Shown here piece after piece: positions 1 through 12,800 of a stretch of 64,000 nucleotides of DNA. The stretch spans positions 13,666,484 through 13,730,483 of the forward strand of contig NC_092564.1 in the NCBI RefSeq assembly GCF_037975245.1, read 5' to 3'. The notes under the pieces were generated by a model. The model made no database searches. It was not told the DNA's origin and saw only the letters and a program-made list of their open reading frames with translations. Both the position numbers and the translations under genes were made by a program. Position 1 is the first letter of the stretch; each line of letters opens with the position of its first letter. The stretch is from Apostichopus japonicus. Lineage: Eukaryota > Echinodermata > Holothuroidea > Aspidochirotida > Stichopodidae.

Positions 1-3000
1 GGGGGGGGAAGGGGCAGGGTGGTGTTACACTATGAGATCAAAAGTTACTACCTTGTACAACTGAAAGCTGCAGTTTCATTGGATGGTTCTAACTAATATG
101 TTGCGCCGACCAAGCCATGTATAATTCACACTTGACCGGATACCAATCAAGCTAACAGTGGCTACTACTTTGGTTGCATAAATGGGGTCCCTTTTGTTTC
201 ATTTGCCAACCGTAATGCCTTATTCCATTATTCCTGCTTGGAATTCAGTAACCTTTACATAGCAGATCTTTCCATTACACCATTGAGTTCATTAACGATA
301 GATTGTTTCAAATCAAGCAGAATATACTGTTTAAATCATGAAGGAAGAACATAATCTGATCTTGATCTTATATTTATAATATTTATCAGCAATATTGCTG
401 GTAAACAACCACAATAAGCTGTGATACACCAGAGTGGCATTCCCTATCATGTAACTGACATATCCACCCTCTCCCCCTATTCCCTGCTCCTTACACTGTT
501 GATATCACTCCTAGTTTCTGTTTGGTTTTTTGCCCTCCTTTATCTGCTTATATTCTTCTCGTTTCAAGTCATGTTTATCTCTGGTATTTTTGAATTTGGC
601 TGTTTCATCTGATTTTCTGTGGGTTTTTTCTATTTCCTTTTCTTTCCCATTTTTTTTTCTTGTTGCATAGAAAGGACCAAGAGTAGAAGTCAGCATTTAA
701 AATAATGTGAATTCTATCAGTAATAATAATTTTAATAATAATAATAAAAATAATAATTAAGTTCTGTATAGATATTATTTGAGTGCAAAGTAAGATTTTC
801 TGGAACTGACTTCATCCAATTTAGCTGAAATTCTATTCAAGAGAAGGTATATTTTGTCCGGATTTTGGGTCACCAGAACATTAGTATTTGTTTATCATTC
901 ATTCTCTTTGCTCATATATATATTTTAAGTATAGTAAAACACCACTTGGAGAGAGTTGTACAAAGTCCTTCTGTTTGGTTAAAGCAATTTCTGGACATAT
1001 TTTATTTTCTCCCTTTTTTTTCTTTTTTTTGGGGACATGTTTTCCTTTGCCATGTTTCTTATTTTGCTGTGTTGCAAATAACATTGCCAGATATGTCAAT
1101 CTTGTGAATCATGTAGAGTATTGCACAGTCCTGCCATTTTCAATTCCCCCCACCTCCCCCCTCCCCCCCCCCCTTCAAGACCAGACAACCTTCTTTGCTG
1201 CTCTGACATTATTAGTCCAAAAACATAACAACAAATTGATATCAGGATATTATAATTTGTACTCACTTTTTCAAAACAGTAAATAAGAGTGTATAAACTT
1301 CTGATATATATTTCTCTTTTAACTTAGAAGAAAAGCAGAAGAAGAATAATCAAAATTTATCACCTCTTTAATTTGTAGATTTCAATGTGCAAATAATTCC
1401 CTACTGCAGAAGTCCTTTGTAGATTTTTCAAACGTATTTTGTCTGATATTAATCTCCTTTTGACCGTTTACTTTGCCTCCCTAGTTTTGCTTATTATTTT
1501 ATTTTATTTTTTGGTTTTTCAAGCACTGACTGCCAACAAGCTCAAATTAGTTTCCAAAAAAAGAGAGAAAAGGTGTACAAAGTTTATCATAATGCTAACC
1601 AACTTTGTTTGTACTCAACTGTAGTTTTGTCCTTTTTTTGCAGAAATCTCTCTGCATAACACATTCAAGATGAGCAGTTAGTTTATTTCTAATTTATTTC
1701 CCTAATGTCTGGATATTGGATGATTTTCCTCTACAACTTATTTTTTTTTTCCTTTCTTAGCCTTACATCTAGATCATGTATATATGTGGATATTCCTAGA
1801 GTCAGCATGTGTTGTGTTCTTTGTACCTATTCTGTACATAGTCTTGATAATGATGTGGATAAAAACAAAAACAATCATTTAATTAGACATTTTAAGACAA
1901 AAAAAAAAAAAACATTACAATATGGTGCTCTGGTAACTCGAGACGAATAGCAATGAATTTTTAACATGTTCTGAAAAAGAGTGAAGAGAGAGCAACAGAA
2001 ATGTTTTGAGTTTTTTTTTTTCGGGGAAGCAGAGAGGGCTAGAATCATGTATGATGAAAATATCAAGAATTATTACTATTAAAAATCATTTTGTCTCTTG
2101 TCATTTTTATGTCTTTCGTCTATTTTGTCGTAGTTACCCTACAAAGTTTGGGGTCAGGACGCTATTGTGCAAAAGTAGCATAAACCACATGCAAAATGCA
2201 CATGCAAAATTATGAATATTTAAACGATTGGCTGATTAGTTCTGTCTAGGAGCAAATTTTGGAAATGCTAGTTAACGGAACTTAATTGCTATGGGATTTC
2301 AGTCATGAATAGAAACATTCGACCTGAACAATGCTCATAGCTGCCATGGTTTAAAGAGTGGTACAGTGGGGACACCAAAGATATTCCATTCCTAATGGTG
2401 GCCAAAATAACCAACTTCACATCAGTCTGTACGAAATAGCCTCCAGTTAAAACAGCAAGCCATATTTAATCCTAAGTATTCAGTCTGAAATGCTCACAGA
2501 TAAGAAACCTGTCCATAAAGATGACATCAACATTTTAAACCAAAACAGTAAGTGCACGATTAAACACAAACTACAAATTTTGAAGGTAAATTGTTGCATC
2601 CTAAGTTTTCCAGACATATTCCTGGTCACATCAGATTCGGTGAAGTAAACTTGATTATTGTTCGGTATGAATGTAATGAACTTGTCTTCAGCTGGAATAG
2701 GTAAAAAGTGGTTAAAACTTAACCTTGCCAGTTTATATGACAACAACTTCAGCCTTGATTCTGAGGGTAGGTCATTATTAAAGATGCACTGTGTATTTGA
2801 ACAAAGAAATACCTGGGCTTGTTGTCAGTCTTTATGTGTTTCTTATTTTGCAATTAAAAGCTGGCATTGTTCCTGGTTTCAATGTACCAATTAATGACCC
2901 TGTTTACTATTAATACAAGTGAAGATTACCAAAATGAACGATGAAAAAAACATACAATGTGGAAAGCTCTTTTGAAAATAACGGCCCTTATTATACATGT

Positions 3001-4647
3001 TAGGCCACGCCTAAAAACACAGTAGCTATGAATGTTCAACGCTTACAGGAACCTTGATCACTATACTATAAAAACCTGCTACCGTACTGCCCTATACATT
3101 CATTGAATTTGCTGGACGATAAAGTGGTAAGTTTGTTGAGCATCAGAGAGCGTTTGAGATTGAAAAGTGGTTCTTGATCTGTGTGATCGAGACAGAAAAG
3201 AACAATGCAAAGTATTTTCCAATTGATTTAACCTCTGATTTATTGAATGTCACCATTCAGTTCATTTTAAACCAATGTAGTACTGATGGTGTCTTTACAC
3301 TGTTCTTAACCTTTTATTATACTGTATTATAATTAAAAACAGAGAATTGAGAAGTTGAGAGAAAGATGACAAAAAGCATCTATGAGATCAAAAGCATAGT
3401 AGGTAAAGTACTCATGACAGCTATTCAAATGTCAGTGCTTTCCAACCAAAGACCTTTCTTACCCACCTACCCCTCTTCCCTCCTCCGTTCGATGGCCCTG
3501 ATCCAATCCCAAATAATAGGCAAATCTAGGGCCATGTCGCAGAATGAGGTAATGGTTACATTCTGTACGATACTTGAGGTAAAAAGTGATACAGAAAAAA
3601 AAGTTAAAAATTGTAACATAAATTTGACAATTAGATGATGCTAGTATGTACGTAAACATATATGCAAATACACATTCTAAAAAGTGGAAAGTCATGGTAA
3701 GTGAATAAAGGCATGCATATAAAATTGAGCATAATATTTCAGCTGAAAATAAAATAAGCAAAAAACAGAAATGTGTCCTGAGATGATGATAAAAGCAGGT
3801 ACACCTTATTTCAGTGGATACCGTCTAAGTCTTTTATGTCATGTAAGACTTACTACAACAACGCACTCTTAGCCACAAGCCAAAAGTGCCAATATCATAT
3901 TTAAATTTGTGATGGTAAGCACATTTGTCCAGGAACTTGTCAAAGAAAACACAAATTAGCTGTGAGAAAGGAAACCTTAATAGTAATACCTTCATGTTAT
4001 AATGGAGAAACTGACTACTTGAGTTGTCTTCATTATAAGTGTCAGCTGCAGAATAAAGATTGATAATTGGTTCAAAAAATAAAGGATAATATTGATAGTT
4101 TATAAGACGGAACTTTTAATCAGTACCAAATTAGTCAGTGGACAATGTCTTTAGCAATCAGCTCAACTATAAGAATGTTTTTAAACCAAATAAACCCTTT
4201 TTAGTTAATTGTATTAAACTGTTGTCCATTATTCACACATGTAGTTATCTTAGTTATCTTATTATCATTTATGTGTGTTTGTCCTGAAATATGTCACAGC
4301 ATAAATGGCTCAAGAATAACAGATAACTAGGAATGTATAAAGCTCCTTGCAGAGGAACAATCATGAATACCTCTAGGGGAGGGGGCTTTATACCCACAGA
4401 ATAACTTCAACATGTGCTGCCTGCCCACCCCACCTTCCCCACTGGCAGACAGAGTATTACAAAATATCTTTAATAGTGTGCAGTACATAAATATTTAACA
4501 TGTGTCTGGTGTACACCCTAAACAGTCAAAAACTCTTTATGATTGTTTCAAAGGTTGCAAAATATAGCACCACTTTTCATATAACCACCCTCCATTTTAC
4601 CAAAATGTTTCAAAGGAAAAAGCCATAACCCCTCCCATTCCAGCCCT
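1..4647. other. No gene recognised, downstream of the SV2-like gene
   Basis: AT-rich, with short frames only and none resembling a known protein. Contains an AAT/TAA-rich simple stretch near 719-760, C-runs near 1160, and T- and A-runs. No splice-linked coding exons were found on either strand. Confidence 0.6.
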
Positions 4648-4651
4648 TTAA

Positions 4652-6506
4652 AGACCAACTATGGAGACAAATTTTTTGGGGGGGGGGGGGGGATTTGCCA
4701 TTAATTTGGGAGTTAACATACCCATAATCAACATGTGTAAAAAATAATCTTCGAAAACCTACTATAACCCATCAAAAAAGACCACGAAAATGGACATTTT
4801 GGGAAGTCACGTGACATGAACCTCTGGAATGTCTGAAAACAGAGATTGACCCAAAGGAGCCTCTGGTCACCGTGTGACGTCATTGTTTGTATACCGCGAA
4901 AATCAAACGCTGATATAGGCACTGTTTATACACAGATAGCGAACAATTGTACTGTATTTGACTTCCAATTTCGAGCGTTTGAAAAGCTGTTAGCTTAAAA
5001 CAAGAACACATGAAGGTAAACAAATAGTTTTAAGACAATTTTAAGAAGAAAATTTAGTTAAATTGGTTATTTAATTAGCACCACTCAAATGGAAGCATCT
5101 TTTACATAGCGGAGCGTCAATAAGTCTGTACGGTACAATATACTGTAGAACATGCAAGCAGCTTGGCGATTCCGTAATACAATTTGATCGCAAGACACCG
5201 TAAACTGAACAGAAGAATAGACCTAAAAGATGCCTCATGCGTGATACGTGACGGGAAAATGGTTTACGTTACTGTCAACGAATTACCAAAAAGACACTAA
5301 ACATAATCGAACAACTATACAAGAAGATGCTGGGCTGAATCGACCAGGGTAGCATATACATGACTAAGCTTCAGCTGAACATAGTACTTACTCATTTTAA
5401 TATCCAAAAGTACAAACACAGAAAAAGTATCCTTTCAATAAACCAAATTTAGCAGTGAATATCCAAATCCACGTTTCTCTTTCAATCCTGGGCGAAATAC
5501 TATCGTGACTCTGTGTAATTCCATAGAGTTAGGTCTAGTTGAAGCAGGCCTTGACCAGTAACATCCCACAATCACAAGACAATCACTAACGAAATAAAAC
5601 GTCCGATCACTACATAGAACCCTTTTTATTCAACTCCTTGAACCATGCAGATGCCGGAATAAACATAACGGACAATATAACACAATGTATCACAAACTCA
5701 CGATACTGGAATACAACAAATGAAATAGATAAATGCGATGAAATCCTAACATGACTATTTACACATGCTGTGAGTTGTAACTCACTACATGTACTAATAA
5801 TGCTACCCTAGGCACGGTATATACACGGTCATCTCTTACAGTAAATATTATACTGTCAATTGCGTGATATAATGTTACATGTAAGGACGTCCAGAGCTTG
5901 TTTACGAGGAGACTTGAAAGGGTCAATTTCACATTAGCTATGTCTGACACAGCTATCGACAGTATATAATTTTCGCAGAATGAGACATTTGCAGCATACA
6001 CAGAGGCAGGGTTATGCATGTGGAATCATGGGCATGAGATACTCCGGGTGCTGAACAGTCTTTCCGTGTGGATCTCACAAATTGATCCAAAGTCTGCGGC
6101 GTTTTACGTCGGTTCTTTTACTCGGAAATATAAAAAAGCTGATGCTTTTGTTGGGTGAGGTATAACTGCAACCTCCAACAACACAGAATTGTGGCATTTC
6201 GGGGGAAAATGAGTAATATGGTTGATGTTTTTGGCAGCTCAAGTATACAACTTTACACACTAAAAGTATTTTTGTGAGTGAGGTATACAAACAGTGACGT
6301 CACATGGTCACCTGATGTCTTCGGAATGTTTCAGGAATGTCTGAAATAGGTTTCATAAAAAGCTGACTTTTCTTCCCATTTTTCACGTATTTAACGTCCG
6401 AAATTGGTAAAGTTAATTACAGCAATGTAATTGGAGTGAGTTAAGGATTACATACATGCAAAATGGTGGGATTTTATGTTCATCGAAAAGTCTCCATAGT
6501 TGGTCT
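4652..6506. mobile_element. Kolobok-like THAP DNA transposon remnant, TTAA-flanked
   Basis: A 17-bp perfect terminal inverted repeat, AGACCAACTATGGAGAC, begins at 4652 and recurs inverted, ending at 6506. Both ends are flanked by TTAA (4648-4651 and 6507-6510). Inverted similarity continues inside: about 30 bp around 4865-4895 matches the complement of 6285-6316 with few changes. The element encodes a broken THAP domain on the minus strand. TTAA duplications plus THAP-type proteins are hallmarks of the Kolobok superfamily (family knowledge). There is no long transposase frame, so this copy is non-autonomous or decayed. It is more CpG-rich than its flanks, which suits a separate origin. A P-element relative also carries THAP, but it would make 8-bp duplications. 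Confidence 0.75.
6014..6197 (-). pseudogene. THAP zinc-finger domain, frameshifted (transposon-derived)
   Basis: It starts at ATG 6195-6197 with MPQFCVVGGCSY and continues with a FFIFP segment and RRRLWINL. This is the C2CH THAP pattern: start Met-Pro, Cys-x-x-x-x-Cys, FPxxxxxRRxW. The frame stops at 6075-6077, but the neighbouring frame resumes with FVRSTRKD and SHAHDSTC, which resembles the rest of a THAP domain with degraded Cys/His ligands. A small frameshift therefore lies near the WINL codons. THAP domains bind DNA at transposon ends. No intact protein is expected here. Confidence 0.7.
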
Positions 6507-6553
6507 TTAAACAACCCCTTGGACAACTCAACATCTTAACATGAAGGAATTTG

Positions 6554-6559
6554 TTTAAT
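6554..6559 (-). terminator. Possible polyadenylation hexamer (ATTAAA) of the SV2-like gene
   Basis: ATTAAA on the minus strand, about 110 nt past the stop codon and just before the transposon at 4652-6506. A canonical AATAAA occurs only inside the transposon, near 5625. Weak evidence without transcripts. Confidence 0.3.
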
Positions 6560-6668
6560 AATGCACCGATTAATACTGAGGTCTGACCATATTGCACTAC
6601 ATATTGCACCAAGTATTGTATCAGTCATCTTCTCGTAGGACTGTTATCTGGGTTTTACACCAGCCTCT

Positions 6669-6852
6669 TCACTGCAGGGAGACCTTGGTGGTGTTTGGTA
6701 GTGTGAATGTTGTCAATCCAGCAATGGTGAGAAGCAGGGCTACGGTTAGGAGAGGAACAGAGCAATGAACGTGGATGAGCACCCCAAACAGGAGATTACC
6801 AGCGATTGCACCGATTCTGTTCAACACAGACTGGACTCCTAGAGCTGTGGAT
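6669..6852 (-). CDS. SV2-like exon 10 (helices 11-12, stop)
   Basis: A 184-nt final exon entered in phase 2. It encodes RSTALGVQSVLNRIGAIAG, then NLLFGVLI, helix 12, and LPNTTKVSLQ followed by TGA at 6669-6671. The LP-T-...LQ ending parallels LPETRGQVLQ-type SV2 C-termini, so the stop looks authentic. Acceptor is cccatcttcag. Confidence 0.9.
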
Positions 6853-9800
6853 CTGAAGATGGGAAACAGCTATTGGAATGAATTAGATGCCAAGTTTACC
6901 TACACATGAATGAGAGTTGCTATAATATCTTTACATACTGAATGCAAGAAGAGTTACACCTGACTTTCATAGCCAGCTTTATTTCATTGTCACATATTTT
7001 CGTAAAATTATCTATGGGTTGTGTTTTCCTTTGGGGGTGGGGGAGGGGATGGATGGATGGACAGGGTGAGAATTCTGTTGCTATGATGGTTTCAAACTTT
7101 CTTGGAATTAAATGAAAAGCTGTCAAATATTCAAAACATGCAAGAATTAAAGCAAAGTATTTATGAGAGACCTACCATCACCTTCAAGTGTCAGCTGATG
7201 GTGAAGTGATTGTGACAGTAGAGGGAAGATGAGATGGAGATGACAGGGAGACGAGGGGGATATGAGAGGAAATTGAGAGGGATATGAGGAGGAGATGAGG
7301 GGGATATGAGAGGGAGTTGAGGGGGAGATGAAAGGGAGATGAGGGAGCTATGAGAGGAAATTGAGAGTGATATGAGGGGAGATGAGAGAGAGATGAGAGG
7401 GAGATGACAGGGAGATGAGAGAGATATGAGAGAAAATTGAGAGGGATATGAGGAGGAGATGAAGGGGACATGAGAGGTAGATGAGGGGGATATGAGAGGA
7501 AATTGAGAGGGATATGAGGGGGAGATGAGGGGGATATGAGGGGAGACAAGGGGGATATGAGAGGAAATTGAGAGGGATATGAGGAGGAGATGAGGAGATG
7601 AGGGGGACATGAGAGGGAGATGAGGGGGAAGATGAGATGGAGATGAGACGGAGATGACAGGGAGACGAGGGGAAGACGAGGGGAAGATGAGAGGAAATTG
7701 AGAGGAATATGGGTGGAGATGAGGGGGAGATGAGAAGAAAATTGAGAGGGATATGAGGGGGAGATGAGAGGGATATGAGGGGGAGATGAGGGGGAGATGA
7801 GGGGGAGATGAGATGGATACGAGTAGAGAGATTGCAGAGCTTACCTCAGATGAGTAGGATACAACTCCACTCCCAGGACATTCAAGGTGTTCCATGCTAT
7901 CACAGATGCTCCTCCGAAACTGAGAGAAGTCATGAGGACTTGGATGCGAGTACTCACGAACCAAATGAAAAATACGCTGACACCAGACAAAATGAGACTA
8001 AATGCTGAAAATCAGAAGAGTGAATCAGGCATGTTGCCATTCTTATTAATAAAGCCACCATCTTTTGCCTAAGACGCAGTAACCTTAGAAGTTATAGTAA
8101 ATAATTAATATGGGATACAATATGAATACATTATTAAAAATGTTTTAAACTTCTAGGCAAATGACAAGATTTTTCGTGCATTCCTTGCATTGCACTTATT
8201 TCAACTGGATTCTCACCAGAGATGTAACATCACCAGATCTGAATCAACTTATCACAAATGTGAATGCAACCAAATTTCTGGTAAAAACGAGCTTGTGACT
8301 TTATTAGTAATTCAATATTATGTTTGCTTTCATTTCTATCACCTAAATGCCAGACCCCCTTTCACCCCCTTCCCTGCCCTATCCGCACTCAACTCTGTTG
8401 TTAGCTATTAATCAGGTTAACTTTTCAGAAAACTTGACTGCTATAACTTTTGATATATACTGAGATACAACTGTTGAAGGAAAACAGAAAAATGTCATCA
8501 ATTCAAAATGTTCCATATCTTTAAAAAAAATTGTTTTCCTTAGAAAATAAAGTAGAGATTATTTGGAAGTGTATCATACAAGTATACATTACTGGGGGCA
8601 TTTCTTGACTAGATCATTTTATTTTGATAGAAAAGAGAGAGAATAGGTATATATATATCCATCAGAATAGGAATATATATATCCATCAGAATAGGTTTAT
8701 ATGTCCATCAGAATAGGTATATATATCCATCAGAATAGGTATATATCCATCAGAATAGGTTTATATATATATATATATATCCATCATACCCATCAGAAAT
8801 CTTCTTCCGAGTCTATCAATGAACAGTATTGTGATGACGTTGCCAGGTAAATTTGAAAGGGCTGTCAAAAAGGCATCCTTGTACACTGCTACACTGTCGG
8901 TTGCCTGGGCTGGTACTTTCCCCGTACTGCAAGCAGTTCCGTTATTATATTCAACTTCAGCAAAGATTTGAGGAAACCACATCCACAATCCATAATAGCT
9001 GAAACATTGAAGAAATTGAAATTATAACGATATTTGTGATATTTTAGGATAAAGAAGAAAGACAATTTTTCACATCAACTCTCCTCAGCTGTTATGTTAC
9101 AAGGTCACTATACTTACAAGATCACTATACCTATTAAATCACCTGGTTGTATCTGCTACTTAGAATCTCTAGCCGCACAGGTAGACCAGCACAAGAGATC
9201 ATGTCAGCATGTTGTATTATAGACACCTGGTTGTGTCTGCTACTTAGAATCTCTAGCCATACAGGTAGACCAGCACAAGAGATCATGTCAATATGTTGTA
9301 TTATAGACACCTGGTTGTGCCTGCTACTTAGAATCTCTAGCCGTACAGGTAGAAGAGCACATGAGATCATGTCAATATGTTGTATTATAGACACCGGGTT
9401 GTGTCTACTACTTAGAATCTCTAGCCGTACAGGTAGAAGAGCACATGAGATCATGTCAATATGTTGTATTATAGACACCTGGTTGTGTCTGCTACTTTGA
9501 ATCTCTAGCCACACAGGTAGACAAACACATTAGATCATGTCAGCATGTTGTATTATAGACACCTGGTTGTGTCTGCTACTTAGAATCTCTAGCCACACAG
9601 GTAGAGGAGCACAAGAGCTCATGTCAGCATGTTGTTATTATAGACACCTGGTTGTGTCTGCTACTTAGAATCTCTAGCCGTACAGGTAGAAGAGCACATG
9701 AGATCATGACAATATGTTGTATTATAGACACCTGGTTGTGTCTGCTACTTAGAATCTCTAGCCGTACAGGTAGACCAGCACAAGAGATAATGTCAAAATG

Positions 9801-12800
9801 TTGTGTTATAGACACCTGGTTGTGTCTGCTACTTTGAATCTCTAGCCACACAGGTAGACAAACACAATAGATCATGTCAGCATGTTGTATTATAGACACC
9901 TGGTTGTGTCTGCTACTTAGAATCTCTAGCCACACAGGTAAAGGAGCACAAGAGCTCATGTCAGCATGTTGTATTATAGACACCTGGTTGTGTCTGCTAC
10001 TTAGAATCTCTAGCCGTACAGGTAGAAGAGCACATGAGATCATGTCAATATGTTGTATTATAGACACCTGGTTGTGTCTGCTACTTAGAATCTCTAGCCG
10101 TACAGGTAGACCAGCACAAGAGATAATGTCAAAATGTTGTGTTATAGACACCTGGTTGTGTCTGCTACTTTGAATCTCTAGCCACACAGGTAGACAAACA
10201 CAATAGATCATGTCAGCATGTTGTATTATAGACACCTGGTTGTGTCTGCTACTTAGAATCTCTAGCCACACAGGTAAAGGAGCACAAGAGCTCATGTCAG
10301 CATGTTGTATTATAGACACCTGGTTGTGTCTGCTACTTAGAATCTCTAGCCACACAGGTAGACCAGCACAAGAGATCATGTCAGCATGTTGTATTATAGA
10401 CACCTGGTTGTGTCTGCTACTTAGAATCTCTAGCCACACAGGTAGAAGAGCACATGAGATCATGTCAATATGTTGTATTATAGACACCTGGTTGTGTCTC
10501 CTACTTAGAATCTCTAGCCACACAGGTAGACAAACACAATAGATCATGTCAGCATGTTGTATTATAGACACCTGGTTGTGTCTGCTACTTAGAACTCTAG
10601 CCACACAGGTAGACAAACACAATAGATCATGTCAGCATGTTGTATTGTAGACACCTGGTTGTGTCTGCTACTTAGAATCTCTAGCCGTACAGGTAGAAGA
10701 GCACATGAGATCATGTCAATATGTTGTATTATAGACACCTGGTTGTGTCTGCTACTTAGAATCTCTAGCCACACAAGTAGACAAACACAATAGATCATGT
10801 CAGCATGTTGTATTGTAGACACCTGGTTGTGTCTGCTACTTAGAATCTCTAGCCGTACAGGTAGAAGAGCACAAGAGATCATGTCAGCATGTTGTATTGT
10901 AGACACCTGGTTGTGTCTGCTACTTAGAATCTCTAGCCACACAGCCTACACAGGTAGATGAGCACAAGAGATCATGTCAGCATGTTGTATTATCTATACT
11001 AAATATGTTCCTTTTATGAAATGTTGACACTCTCTCTAGCTTGGGAACTTAGTCCTACATCGCAGGCATTACCATATGTCACGCATCCAAATATAGCACT
11101 ATTGAAGATCAAAGAATAGAACTCACAAAAAATGGAAACTAACAACTAAGTGAATTGTATATTAAAAAACATTTCTAAAAACATCAAAAGATAAATACAG
11201 TCATTATATTCCTTTTTGTTTTGTTTCTTTTAATCACTTACCCAAATGATAAGCAGAAGACAATAACCATCAAAGCGATACTAATCCTCAACAGTGGTGT
11301 GTGAAAGAGCTGTAGAGTTGTGTTAATCACTTGTACGACCGAGGATGTTCTGCTTTCACTTCTTCTCTTGACTTGATTATGAGTTTTGCTACTAGAAATA
11401 AGGTGTTTAATCTGTGTGTGTAAGAATACAACAAACAATAAAAACCTGTTTGCAATTATATAGCACTTTATACTCACATAATCTTACTTCACACCGCAAC
11501 AGTTAAATACTCAAGTATAAATTCAATGAGTTTGTTATTCTGTGACGATGGTATGATTTATTTCTTCTTGCCCAAATGGTTAATTATTAGCATGATCGTG
11601 TGATGATGACAATATCTTTGCCTCAATTCTAAAGTTTACTAAACACTTTGTTCTTATTATTAATGCTACAGGGGATTTGTGATGCTAGAAAATTAATACA
11701 GCTGTTCCAAATTGTTCGTGGATCTAAGAAAGATGTCCCATATTTAAGGGAACCTCACTGCATTGGACTTCATTTTAAAACATTGAGTAAGAGCATAATA
11801 CCATGTAGAACAAATTACTCCTTAGAGATATCAATATAACCTTTTTTTTTGCAAATTTCAAAAGAACATTTAAACAAATTTTATATCAGCTCCAATACAG
11901 AAACTCTTGATAACATGCTAGACTTAACTTATTCAGAAGAACAATATTTAATTTTCTCCAATACGTTACCATAGCAACAAATCTTGAGACATTAATGTTA
12001 TATAACCTCTTACTCTGTATTCCTTAAGGTTGCTTGCTTTATTATTGCTTTGGTACAACTTCTTCAGGACAGACAGAGCTTGTTCTTCCTTCCCAACCTG
12101 CAACAGGTGGAAGAAATAGATACAATTATTTTCATTCACTGATTTCTTTCATAATAACCAGTACTGACCCCCCAAAGCATTACCAGTACTCCTTACGTGC
12201 AAATAATTGGAACAAACTTCTACTGAACAATTAACCCCACATATTTTTTGCGCAATCGTTTCTTCTTCTTCTTTTCGACCCTTTTTTCCCGAAACATTAT
12301 TAAGGACTGAGACATAATTGTCTTACCTCCAGAAGAAACTTTGGACTTTCTGGCAAAAACATGAAACTTATGGCTGAACTTGCAGCTGGTAGGACACAGA
12401 CCGCAATAAAGACACGCCAACTCTGGTAGCTGAATTTTTCCTGTTTGTAGCCGATCTGGCTGGGTATAATCCACCAGGCTAGTCCAGCCGTTAGTATATT
12501 ACCCAGCATCCAACAGGTCGAGAGGGCGCTTATCATAGCACCACGATGCCGAGTTTGTTGGAATTCGCCAAAGTATGAAAACACGACAGGTATGGTGCCA
12601 CCCACCCTGCAACCGAAATACAAAATTGAAACTGTCAAATTAAATGATATCTAGTTTCAGCATTTTTACTAAGATTACTGCTTTTGTTAGCAGAATGAGA
12701 GGTCTACAGCTGTAAAGGTTGTCAGTGAAACTGTAAAAAGCAAGCAGAAATTTCCCTAGTAACTAACAATTACAGTGTACCATATAACCTCTATTATGTT

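Noticed and set aside
7191-7964. 257-residue Ser/Pro/His-rich minus-strand frame
   Set aside because: It is produced by the purine-rich minisatellite and runs through the exon 9 region out of the SV2 frame.
9624-10622. 332-residue minus-strand open frame with 28-residue repeats
   Set aside because: It is a by-product of the 84-bp array, where frames are open on both strands, and it lies inside an SV2-like intron with no start context or domain.
9139-10994. CRISPR-like array
   Set aside because: Repeats are contiguous 84-bp units without unique spacers, in an animal gene intron.
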